From Agelaius tricolor (Eukaryota > Chordata > Aves > Passeriformes > Icteridae): a DNA stretch of 64,000 nucleotides. The notes below the pieces were generated by a model. That model was not told the origin of the DNA and ran no database searches. It worked only from the letters and a program-made list of their open reading frames with translations. Location of the stretch: the NCBI GenBank assembly GCA_023055355.1, contig JALJCS010000015.1, positions 11,091,501 through 11,155,500 on the forward strand. Direction: 5' to 3'. A program made the position numbers and the translations under genes. This document shows, one piece after another, positions 51,034 through 62,904 of the stretch. Position 1 is the first letter of the stretch, and each line of letters starts with the position of its first letter.

Positions 51034-51812
51034 AGCAATAATTTCTATGACCCCAATATTTTTAGCTGTCAGAAATGGGAGAAAAGATTGAGCATTGTCT
51101 GTAGCAGAATCACAATGAAACTGTAAAAAGAAAAAAAAAGTAAAGTTGTATTGCACATCTTTGAGGAAAAAAATTATTTACAATTCTGAGGGAATTCAGA
51201 CTTAAGCTTCCAAAACAACATGTGTGCTGAAAGCACAAAAGACTGTGTTTATGATTCTCTTTGAAGTGTTTCTGCAACAGGATAAGGAAAATTTTAGAAA
51301 CTGTCTGATAGTGTTCAGGGTAAATACTTAAACCCCTTTAGAGAATTTCACACACAGATACTGTGCAGCAGAAAAAAGGATACTTATGTTTCCTAAAGCT
51401 GCTACAGCCTACAGCTTTGTACTTAAAGACAGAGGTGTTGAATAGAATTCTTCTGAGGATACATCCAGTGACAATATCTCCAGGAACATCAGAGCAAACC
51501 AGTGGATAGCACTTTCTGTTTTAACCCTTGCGTGAGCTGGCTGAGATCTGAGCTGCGTTGATATCAACCTCTGGAACATTTCTGTGAGAAGCTGGAATTG
51601 TTCAAAGGGCAGCCTCGCACTCAGCAGATTCTGGGAGAATCACTGACAGCATTAAGGTTGCAATGGTCACTGGCATGAGCCAGGAGAGGTTTAGGGCCCT
51701 GTCTGTGCTGTGGGACATTGCTGATGGCCCGGCTGGGGTTGAGCTGTGGGGCTGTGCCTGTGCTGTGCTCCTGCCTCTGCCTCCCCTCGGCTGGATTTGC
51801 ACCTGAGCTGCG

Positions 51813-51860
51813 AGTTTGACATTTGTACGTGTTGCAAGTTTGACATTTGTAGGTGTTCTT
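51813..51860. repeat. 24-bp direct tandem duplication
   Basis: AGTTTGACATTTGTACGTGT at 51813 recurs as AGTTTGACATTTGTAGGTGT at 51837, a period of 24 bases with a few differences. It is a small local duplication in intron 7. Confidence 0.85.
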
Positions 51861-52227
51861 TGCACACAGCTGGATCTTGGTGAGCTGCAGTTTTGGACGG
51901 CTAGAATTCTGTGCTCTTGGGCTTTATTCTTGCTGTTACAGGGCTTCTTTCTGTGATCCTCACTATTTTTATACTCTTAGATGGATACAATTGTGTGTTC
52001 TAAATACCTGCACTTGCATGTAAAATGCCATGAGTTCTCTGCTACAGTTTAAGGCATAAATGTATATACCACAATCACCAGAAATCAAATTTGTTCTCCC
52101 AAAACCTAGAATAACAGCAGATCTTTGTATTAATAGTGTGTTTATCGAGGCTTATTATTTGTTGTGGAAATAATGATGTTGTAGTATTGAGCTGTAGTTT
52201 TACCTGTCTCATTATTCTTTGCAAAGT

Positions 52228-52512
52228 CTTTCACAAGGGCATGGAGTGACAGGAAGAGGGGGAATGTTTTAAACTGATGGAGGGCAGTTTAATTTGGATA
52301 TTAGGAAGAAATTGTTTACTGTGAGGCTGTCAAGGCCCTGGCACAGGGTGCCCAGAGAAGCTGTGGCTGCCCCATCCCAGGAAGTGTTCAGGACCAGGTT
52401 GGACAGGGCTTGGAGCAACCTGGGATTGTGGAAGGTGTCCCTGCCCATGGCAGGGGGGGTTGGAACTAAATTATCTTTAAGGTACCTTCCAACCCAGAAG
52501 ATTCTATGATAT
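52228..52512 (+). mobile_element. CR1 LINE 3' end, 5'-truncated
   Basis: The segment starts CTTTCACAAGGGCATGGAGT and continues through TATTAGGAAGAAATTGTTTACTGTGAGG, GCCCTGGCACAGGGTGCCCAGAGAAGCTGTGGCTGCCCC, ACCTGGGATTGTGGAAGGTGTCCCTGCCCATGGCAGGG, and TTCCAACCCAGAAGATTCTATGATAT. This is the hallmark end of the avian CR1 retrotransposon: the tail of the reverse-transcriptase frame, the 3' UTR and the ATTCTATG octamer. It is strongly 5'-truncated, as usual for CR1, and inserted in the same orientation as FTO. It encodes no functional protein. Confidence 0.93.
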
Positions 52513-55500
52513 GCTTTAATGTTCTCAGAAATATATTTCCTAGGAGAAAAACTTAATAAAAGACCATATTTGAAGACTGGGAATAGTATTTCTTGAAAAG
52601 AAATTAATCTGTATTTTTAGGATTTGTTATATGCTATATAGAAATTGATTAATTATTACCAATATTTAAAATTATTTCTAGTTCTTATTTATTCAGTCCT
52701 AGAAGTGATCAGATACAGAGCTTATGCATTTGCATTTGTGTATATATGTTTATGGACATGCTACACAGAAAAAAAAGGATTTGGTTTGATTTTAAAGCTG
52801 TGAATTACAGTGGTTTGGCAGGAATAATTTGTACTGTGATTGTTATAAACTAGGGTAAGTTGTGATTTTGAATGAAAGTGAAAGCGAATGGCAGTATGAC
52901 TAAAATGTCACCATCTACATTGCTGTATTTTTTTTAATACAGCTAGTGTTGCTAAATGTGGTTTTATTGCTATTGTATTTTAGTGGCTCTGTAACCACTA
53001 TAAAATAGAACACAGCTGCTTTGCTTTCCAAGTGGCTTTGGTAGGCAAAGGAGGTGACGTCTGCTGGAAAGCTGCTCTTGCTGCCCTGATAGCTCTTCTC
53101 TCCTCTCTGACCATCAGTCCTTCTAATTCCCAACAAGATCATGGGTGAATAGTGTTTTTGTAATGTGTTCTTTAACAGTTACTTCATCTTTGCTCAAAAC
53201 TGCAGCTTTCATTTTATACATAAAGAAATATAACTTGGCTTCAGAAGTTGCCATGGAGAGCGCTATGCCCTGATGAATTAGGTGCTGATTCTTTTACTGA
53301 CCCTCTATTTAACTTGTGCAAGTAACTTAGGTGTGGTTTTCAAAATCAGTCTGGCAATCAAAACATTGAGGTCTAACTTTGGTTTTAGATTGCAGACAAT
53401 TTCTGATCTTAAATTCCTCCTCAATTAAATGAGGCAATGATTTTTTCTGTATCTGACAATTACTTATTGGCTATTTCCTAGGGAGAGGACATCCTGGATT
53501 TGAAGGAAACCAACAAATTTCTGCCTCCCCATATCATGATTGCAAAGTGTAGATGGGGCCACATAGGAGCTTTTATTATTTTTTATTATTTTTTGTTAGA
53601 TGGGCAAATTCTGTCTGTTTAAGAAAGAACTTACTGTGTTTTGGCTGACCCTGATTGTCTCCTGGCAGCTCCCAGGTCTTGTTCTCATGAGCTTTTGTGT
53701 GAGTCTTTTTTGCACTTTCTGTTTGTCACTACACATGCTTCTGCTTAATGATCCTGAAGCTGTACATATAATAATGTTTACTATTCTGCAGTAGGAAGAT
53801 AATTACTGGCTTTTCTCAGATGTTACAAGTGAACATCAGATTTTGGCAGTTTTCCTTGGACTGCTAGTCAATCTGAACTCTATATAATTTTCACAACAAA
53901 GGCACTAATATAAAGTTTAAATGTAGCAAATATTTTAAATTATTCTAGTAAAATAATGTGGTTGTTTATCACAATCAGAGTAGTTTTCACAGCACTCATT
54001 CTGAATTTCTATAATAGAGCAGAGCAATGAAGGGGGTGGTGAATCAGGCTGGATTGTTGCTGGGGGACAGGAATGGCAGCAGTGGAGCTGTGCTGGAGAT
54101 GAATCCAGCTCTGTGCTTAGCATGCAATGATCCACAAAGTGCACTGTTAATAGCTGGGAACAGTGCATCAGTTCATGTTGTCTAGCTGCCTAGGGATCAA
54201 TATCATTGTGTAATAAACTGAAGTGATTATTTTTATGTGTCTGTGTATATATGTATGCATATACACACTGCTAATAATTACATTTTAGCTCCATCTTCAA
54301 GCTGTGTCCTACATGCTAATGGATTAGAGCTTCACCAGCTAGCTGGAAGGTCAATTGTTTTGTGATGTTGTGGTGGGACTCAGCTTGGATAACTGAATTA
54401 TAAGACTTTTTTACATGGCAGAGTAAGTTAACTCATTGTGATCCTTTTGGTTTCCTTCTGTCCAATGTCATGCTTCCATTTCATGAAAAAGAAGTTTTTG
54501 TGCTGAAATAATTTGCAGTAGTAGGACCACAGAATTCACTCTTTTGCTCAGAAGTAATGATCGGTTGTGTTGCTGATGAACAATAGAAATTATTTTAAGA
54601 TCAGCCTGTACAAACCAGTTGATGCTGATGCTGTGTAGTACCACACAGAGATTGTACTCTTCAGGCTCCTATGAGGTGATAGAAAATCTGAAAATCAGCA
54701 GAGCCTTACATTTCTTCATGTCTTCTCTTATGGGGAAGGGGAAAGAGCATGATGGTGGTGCATGTCCAGTGGTAATACATCTATCCCCAGGAAGCAGGGC
54801 TGAGGCAGGATGAAATCAGTTCTGTATTGCATTATGTAGGTGCTCAAAGCAAAGACCAATACAAATCCTGACTGGGTCCTAGTCCAAAATGTTATGATGC
54901 TTCTGAAAGGATTAAAAATAAACAGAATTTAGATTATTAATATTTCTCACTTTCAAAGGTCTCCTCCTGTAGGTGTTTTCCTCATTAATGCAGCATTACA
55001 GGGACTGGTGCTGTCCCTCAGAGGAAGGACAGCAGAGAAAGGAGAGGCTGCCATGCAGGTACACTTGTACAGTCAAGGCTCTTCAAAACATTTTTCCATT
55101 ACTGATCTTTTGTTGGTTTTCATGTAGGATGTACTTGATACACATACTTATAAAATATTTATACATTCGTGGGCCAATTCCACTGGTGGTTGTTATGCTA
55201 AAGGAATTGTGAATTTGCAGTAATTACTGGGGAGAGGAAAAGATGGGGAAGACACCAGATGAACCAGTCTTGAAAACGCTTAAAATTTGTGGAGATGTTG
55301 AACAAAATAAAAAAGTCTCACTGGCTCCTTTAAGAAATCCTAATGTTAAAAAACTTGATAACAGGGCTGTTTTCTCAAGTTTTTTCTTTGCTTTTCATCT
55401 TCTACATTTTCTTCTTTAATGTAAAATACTGTAATTGAATCACAGCATTAGCTGGCTTTTCCCAACAAAACAGCAGATTTAGGCTCTTTGCTGCTAGTTT

Positions 55501-57623
55501 CAAAAGTAATATGTATGGAGAGAGAGCACGAAGACAAAAATTGAGCACATAGATGTATAATCCCAAAGGAATAAACTGACTTCTACTAGACAAGCTGAAA
55601 GCTGATTAAAATATTTTTCATCCTTTGGGTATGCAACAGCTTTTGATGATGGAGAGTGTATTAATATTCAGCTTAGCTGCTTGTCGACACTGCAGACAGG
55701 TCCCAGGAAAGTCTCTGATACTGACCAGGTTTTCTCACTCTACCAGAAATCTTTATGAGACACAGAGCAGCAGCCTTGTACCAGGAAAAGCCAAGATAAG
55801 AATACTGCTATGTCTTTATTTTAGAAATTGCTTTTAGAGATTTTTAAAGGATTGAAATTTTTAAAGAATTCTTTTAATGATATAAATGCATTTAAATACA
55901 ACAAAGTAGAAAGATTATTCTTAATTATTTTAAAATAAAGCTGCTGTAATCTAGTCAATTTTCAATTTGTCTGAGTTGTTTGTTAACTTACAAAGATCCA
56001 AGTAATAATGTCAATGATCAGGATTTTTGGAGAATGTGTTCCCACTTAAATTATTTTATAAGTCACATCTGAGGTGGTGGGGTACTGTTCTCTTAACTTT
56101 TTCTATTCCCTTGTAATGTAAAACCTACCTTCCAGACAAGAATGAGATGTAAACAGCTACTTTATCAGCTGATACTTCTTCTGTTCTTTTGTTGGCATGC
56201 TGACATATAGGGTGTTTGCTTTTTCCCCTTCCACAGTGACTAAATATATACACTATCTCTGGAAAACATGTCATAGGCTGTGCGAGGTGCCTTTAGGATG
56301 GCTCCAGGGCCAAATACTTCCTGTAGTAGGTGAAAGAGCATGGCTTAATCAGCTTAGTTAGCTTAATTAAGCTGTGCTTTTTCTCATGGTACAGCTTTAA
56401 AGTGTATTTCATTTAGAAACTGTATTTCATAGGTGTGGAAATTCTGTGGGATTTTATAGTGGGCTTGAAAAAGATAAGATTTGCTACTTGTTCTGCAATG
56501 GGAGGAAGTGAAGAAGAGGAGTGTGTACTTTTTCCTGAAGATTTAAAGGGCAAATTCTAATGCAGTTTACATTGTAAATGCTTCTCAAACTGAGAAAGTC
56601 TACTCTTCTTTTAATCCCCATCTAAGTTTAAGGTTTTTGTACATGGCAAGAGTTGTCCATTTTCATCCCAACCTTGGCTTGCCTGCTGGTAGATGTGTCA
56701 CCAGATTCCATGACTGTACACTATTTTATTGTCTTTGAAAGAAGTAAACTAAGGCAGTGTGATTGGGAGAATGTGGATCTTTTCTCCACTGGTCTTTGAG
56801 TCTCAGCAGAAAATACTATTACATATTAAAGTAGTTTGAACTCAGTTGTTCTTTCTTGAGATGAGTTGCTCTTTCTATTCTTCATGAGGTACTCCATGTT
56901 GGGGAAAAGTTCTGGTTTTCCTCTTGGGGCAAACACTGGCATCCTAGTGGAACCCTCCTATGTGGATAGAAGAGATTGATTAGCAAGGCACAGCTGGAAA
57001 CAGTAAGTGCTGAGTGAGTTCCACTCACCAGCTCATTGGCTTCACCTGCCTGGGTAATGTTACTTATTTACTTACCTCTGCAGGTTTCTGGAACAGTGAG
57101 GGGTGGGGGAGAAGCAATCAGGGAAGCAGCTGCAGCTGCCAAGGGAAGGGTGCCAGTGCAAACAGGGGCAGAGGTTTGGGAGCCTTCTCTTGGCAGAATG
57201 GCAGGACTGGGGCAAGGTGAGTGAGGACCCCTGGGACAGCAGCCCTGGAGTCAGTGCAGAACTGCTTCCAACCTTGAACCTGCCTGTGTGGGTGGAAAGG
57301 ACCTTTGGGTATAGTGGGAATAGAAAACAAGCTTGGCATGAAAAGCTTTGGAGGTTGAGAAAAAGCAGGAAAGGATGGCAAAGGCTCTCAGGCAAAAAGG
57401 AGTGGTGTGGTTTGAGAGAAAATAGGAGGGAGAGGCTTTGCAAGTGGGAAGTGGTTATGGGGAAGATGGCAGAAGATAGAGGTGTAGCTGTGTGTCTTCT
57501 TCAAAACCAAATACTGTGGGTAGTGATTTCTTTCATTTTTTTCTCACCCATCCCTTTAAAAACTTAGTGTTTTGATAGAATTCTCTTAATTGATACCTCT
57601 GTGCTTTAATAATACTGCATTTA

Positions 57624-57661
57624 AAATAAGGGAGAGATAATCAAATAAGGGAGAAATAATC
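57624..57661. repeat. 19-bp direct tandem duplication
   Basis: AAATAAGGGAGAGATAATC and AAATAAGGGAGAAATAATC are adjacent and differ by one base. It is a minor slippage-type duplication. Confidence 0.85.
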
Positions 57662-57860
57662 TTGTTTAAGCAAGAAATAGTTATGTTGAATGCAGAAAAC
57701 TAAAGTATGTTGGAAAGTATTTACTTTTGATTCCACATACATAAAATTATTCAGAAAAAAAGGAGATTATATATGCATAGTTTTTTTTTTTTAATTTAAA
57801 GAATGCATATAATGGTTAAGGCTTGTGAATTTTTTGTACGTTTATATGGCACATGGATGC

Positions 57861-57881
57861 ATATATATATATATATATATT
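57861..57881. repeat. (AT)n microsatellite
   Basis: Ten AT dinucleotides following GGATGC in intron 7. Confidence 0.95.
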
Positions 57882-58568
57882 TATGTATATACAGCCATGT
57901 GCATGCATGGAGAGTAAAATATTTGCCTATTTAGGTACTAAGCTCCTCTCCATAATGCTTGAAGTTGCAGAATCTCTCTTAACTGATACAATGTGTTAAG
58001 TTTCTTATATTAGGACTTCTCATCCCACTGCTTGGGCATAGTTCTATAATAGACTTTAGTGTTTCTTGATTATATGGGGTGTTATAATTTCTTGATGACT
58101 GGTTATGTTATTTATAATACAGAGGGTGTTAATCCTTTGGTGATTAACACTCTATTTGAATTACCAGAGGTCAAAGGTACATTCTTTTATTTGGAGTTTG
58201 GGTTTTTTCAGTGTTTTTTCCTTTGATTTTTTTTTCTAAAGGTTGTTTCTTTCTCTGTTTTTTTCTGAAAATCATTTTGAGACAATTTGGGGTGAGGAGA
58301 GAAGAGGAGCATGCTTCTTCTTTAAGGACCCAAGTCTTTTGGAGCTGTTTAGAGGCATTAGAACATAAGTTCTCTGTGCATTGAACAGCTCCTCCAGAAA
58401 TCCTCCATTTAAAAGTAATGAAAATCTCATAATCAGAAAAAAAATTCATAGTAAAAAGCACATGGAAGAAGATTTTCCCTAGTTAAGCCTGTGAAAAGGT
58501 AGATACCTACCTGTGTCTCATTCTAAGCCTTTTTAGAAAGATTTATTAAAGATTGTAAATGTGTGTAC

Positions 58569-58590
58569 ATATATATATATATATATATAT
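58569..58590. repeat. (AT)n microsatellite
   Basis: Eleven AT dinucleotides flanked by GTGTGTAC and TTGTGTATGT, in a wider TG/TA-rich low-complexity stretch. The open frame across it (Ile-Tyr repeats) is an artefact. Confidence 0.95.
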
Positions 58591-61500
58591 TTGTGTATGT
58601 ATACATATAAACACACACTTTATGAGGTATAAATATATATGGCTGTCATTTCAGGTGATGTGGAGATATTGCAGAGATTCTTGTCCAGCTGCCAGCTGTA
58701 TCCCAGTCATTGTGGTTTCAGAATTGAGGAGCTATACTGAAAGCCTTCAGTTCTTTCAAAGGCTGTGTCTGTGCAGAAGTTACCCTTGCCCTAATATTTC
58801 AGTCCTTTTTCAAAATACCATAGGGGTTTTTGTGTTTTTCTCAGCTGTGTTCTTTGAAGTGCTGGAGCTGACTGAGAGGGAAGCACCAAAGGATTTTTGC
58901 TGTTTTGTTTTTCGCACATTTCTGGGGTTGTGTGACCATTCCCACAGCTCCAGCAGAATTCAGTTATGTGTCCAGGTGTGCTGAGTTGCTGTGTCCTACT
59001 GCCAGTGTACACCAAAATACTGTGACATTGCCTTTGCTCCCTTCTGGAAAGGTGACCATTCCTTGATTGCAAATCTGAGGTACATGTTCCACCTGGAAAT
59101 TTCTTCAGGCTGTGGTCATTTCACCTACTCCAAATCTGGAAAAGTGTGGGCATGATGGAAGACCTGAAAGAGTTCCCTCACTGGTGTTTGTCCACTCCAA
59201 AACTTTTCTGGTAGTACCTGAAACTGCAAAAGCCCAGTTAGAGGATAATTATGTTGGTGCAGCATAGCCCTCTGTAGTGTTTAGGACTTGCCTGTAAACA
59301 AAGAAGATGGTCAAAGAGCCAAGGAAACACTAAATAAAGTTAGCAAGCCAAAACCAGGAGAGTGGCTCATCTGGTTGGGGCAATGTTCTGAGCCTGTAGA
59401 TTGTTCTCAGCACAAATGATGCCACTCTTGGAAGCTGTATCAGGGTATGATAAACCTCCCTCTGCCTTTTCCAGTAGAAGCATAACTGCTCCTGCCTTGC
59501 TGCTTTAAGAAAATTCAGCATCAGACTAGTCTGAACAAATGTTAGCAGTGTCTCCTTTGCAGAGCTGGGACCTGAGTTCACTGGTGTAAAAAAGCTCAGT
59601 TTTAACTCAGTTACCAGAATGGGCTTCCTGCCTGAACTGCTGGATGAAGTCCTGCAGTCTGCCAGAAAGATGAAACATATTGTAGTAATTCTTAAACACT
59701 TAACCTAGGTACCAAACCTGTGGGTGTTTTAAAGTTGCTCTACAGCAGATAGGATGATGGTTAAATGAGTGGAAGCACAGAGGCCAGCAGCTCCTGTCTG
59801 GCCACTCATTTGATGGTTGTTTCACTGTCTGTGTGTGCTGGGTTTCTCTCTGCTCTGCTGCCTGGTGTTTTGCTCTGAGCTCAGTGAGGTGCTAAGATTA
59901 GCTGGTTTGTTTTTGTCATAATCTTTCATGTTTGCTGTGACGGATAGGTGAGAAAGTAGTATTTGTTCTGCTCCAGCATGCAAGGAATCCAGCTCAGACA
60001 CTGAGGGCAATTGGTTCCTATGTTGTGGGATAAAAAGCAGACATGCTAAAATTTTAGGGGTACTTTTTTCCTGTACATGCTCCAGGGGGAATGCTGCACA
60101 CTGCACTGTGGCTTCCTACATGATTTCTCTGTTATAAGATTGCTAAAGTGCTGACTGCCATTCAACTGCTGGCCTGTGGTTAGTGGAAATACTAAATACT
60201 GCACTGGCTTCATTCCTTGTGCCTTTAATGTTTCACTTCCATTTTAATAGTTTCATTTATGCTTAGAAACGTTGGTTTTTTTCCTACTTTTGTGAGTAGT
60301 CTGGCACCACAAAATGTATTGAAAGCATTTGAAGTAGTTCAGTAGGAGGCAGAATTAAAGGTCAAAGTGGTTTTGTGAGCAGAGCAAGAAACTGGGAGGA
60401 AATTAGTTGCAGAAAAGAGGGAGTAACAATAATCAAGTGAGAGAAACAGGAATAAATATAATGGAAGTATAAAGAGTCTTGGAAGTGCAAAGGATGCTAG
60501 GGTTAAAAGAACTGAAGGTGCTAATATGATCTGAATTTTCATCTCTTGAACTTGGCTGCGGCATTTAATAGCGTCTTGCTCTGGGGATATTAAATATGTA
60601 AACTACTAATATAAATGATACAATTAATTGGAAATGCGAGTTCTGTGTGAACGTATAATTTCACTGTATATGTCACAAAACTATTTTTTTGTCTGCTGAC
60701 ATAGTCCTGAATCAGCTTTCTTGAAGGAGTGGTTATGTTATGGCCTCACAGTAGCAGAACATTGAGCTTGAAAGTCTGCAGATAGAACATTTGCAATAGT
60801 GTGTATGTGTGAAAGTGATGAACTGCCTGATTAAAACCAGAATATGTTTTTACTGAAAATTGTTATTGGTTTTGTGTAAATCCATTTTTAATACTAAAAA
60901 AAGAAAAAAAAAAGGCATAGGGGAAGGAAATAAATTAGTGGCTGGCAAGCGAGACTGAAAGAACAGAGAAATAAAGGTGAGAATAATAACCAGCTTACTA
61001 AATAAGGTTTGCTCCATGAAAGATGGAGAAAGTTGTTTGCTGATTTAGCTGGTATAGCTAGAACAATGTACTTAGCTGTTTTCATAGTGAAGATTATGTT
61101 CTGTACAAATATGTAGTACATTAGAATTTTGGTAGTCCTGTTTCAAAGTTTGCTGAAATATTTTGAATTCCTTCTTACGTTTATCACAAACAACCATTTA
61201 TTTTCTTGGGTTGAACCATAAATATTTGTAGAAGTGCTGTAATCTTTTTTAAAAAAACTAGAAAATTTGCATAATGGGCTTAATTAAGTAACACAACTTA
61301 CAAGTGAGGCTAAGAATCTGTTTCCTGTGATTCTCTTTTTTGGTGACTTGTTCCATAATCAGAATTTATACAATTAAATTCATTACTGGACATTCAAATT
61401 AAAGACATGAATATATGTTATATTGTTACATTACTATACATTAAAATATGTTTAGAGATTTACATCAGAAATATTAATTATATCCTGTTTTCATTTTACA

Positions 61501-62882
61501 CCTACTTCTGCCTTACATTTGTATTAACCCAGTCAATAAGCATATATAAACCATGTCAACTTTTGCTGTTTTATTGCATTTTTGCTGTTTAATTGCATTT
61601 TTCAAATAAATTTTAATCAAAAAATATTTTGCTGCTGATTTGCACCATACGTCTCCTAAATCTCAGACACCACTGGGGTCAGAAGATAGCAGATAGTCTA
61701 TGCAGTGTTTGAGCTGGTACTCCAGTTCCTGGTTTCCTGAGGATAAATGTGATTGCTCCAATATAAATGTTTTAGATCACAGTGACAGCTGTGGAAATTA
61801 AACATAGCCAGCAAAATCTATTTTCTGTCTAGCTAAGTAAAGGAGAGGACAGATGAAAAAATTCCCTGGGCAAATGAATTCTTATGAACAGTGATGAATC
61901 TTTTCCCTTTGCTATATTAATTTTATTGTATTGTTAGAAAAAAAAAATCTAGCTTGTGTTTCTGTGTGTGTTTTTCATATTCAAGTTCACCATATTGAAG
62001 TGAGAAATTTAGAATATCTCTTCTAGACCATGTTGTAGCACACTTTTCTAACCATAGGGAAAAGTTAGCCTTTAGGATAGTTTACAGAGAGTTGCAATGG
62101 TTTCTGAATGGAATAGGCTTTAAAATTCTGTGGAAATCTGGGGTGAAAAACTTAAAATTTCCCAGGAATTTCCTTTCTCCTAATTGATTATGAGCAATAT
62201 GTTTTCAGAAGCTTTGCCATATCTTGACATAAGTTTTGACACCTGCTTCAGGGGCGACTGTCATGCAGAAAAATGTAGAATTTTCTCATATAGGCTACAC
62301 AGCAGGTTGGGCACTGAGGAAGAGTTAGAGAGAGATTGCCAAAGAGTAACCCTTTGAGTCATTTTCATCACTGGTTTATTTTCTACCTGCTCATGGTCCT
62401 GGCCTCTAGCTCTGGAGGATTCCTCTTCCCTTCCAGTGAAACTGCTCAGCCTTAACCCATGGCTGGAGTCCACTGTTTGCACTCAGAGGACACAAAACAG
62501 CTCTGCCTTTTCAGGTGCTTCTTTCAGCTGGGACTTGGTGCTGTTGTTAATAAGCTTACACTCCTCTTCTCTGGGCCAATTCTGTCTTGTTTCCACAGCT
62601 GCTTCTTAAGTAACTCCCTCTAGCAGAGTATGCTTTGTAGAAAGTCACCATTAGAAGCAATTTGATAGTCCTTTTTGTGAACTATACCAGTCACTGGATA
62701 TTTCTGTTTGGGCTGAAAAGTCAAAATGAACTATGGAGTGCGCAGTTGTTGCATTGTGATTTAATTTTTTCTTTGCTGAGGTGGAAGAGTTAATGTAGGT
62801 TATAGCTCAGAAGTGAGGCTATGGGACATTATTTGTATTTTGTTTTTTAATTAGTGTATTGTGACCCTTAAGATGTACAGGC

Positions 62883-62904
62883 TTTTTTTTTTTTTTTTTT
62901 TTTT
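62883..62904. repeat. T22 homopolymer
   Basis: Twenty-two consecutive T in intron 7. It could be the reversed poly(A) tail of a processed insertion, but no recognisable retrocopy lies beside it. Confidence 0.95.

Noticed and set aside
51034..51126. A very strong-looking splice acceptor after the polypyrimidine tract, considered as FTO exon 8.
   Set aside because: In the required phase 0 the frame meets a stop at the second codon, and no frame resembles the FTO C-terminal domain.
57103..57567. A 154-codon frame in a purine-rich patch with K/R/W-rich peptide, considered as a coding exon.
   Set aside because: The peptide has no similarity to FTO exons 8-9 or another family, and overlapping frames on both strands are equally open because of G-rich composition.
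58121..58153. Imperfect inverted repeat around GTGTTAATC/GATTAACAC.
   Set aside because: The arms are only 9 bp exact; many such pairs are expected by chance in AT-rich DNA.
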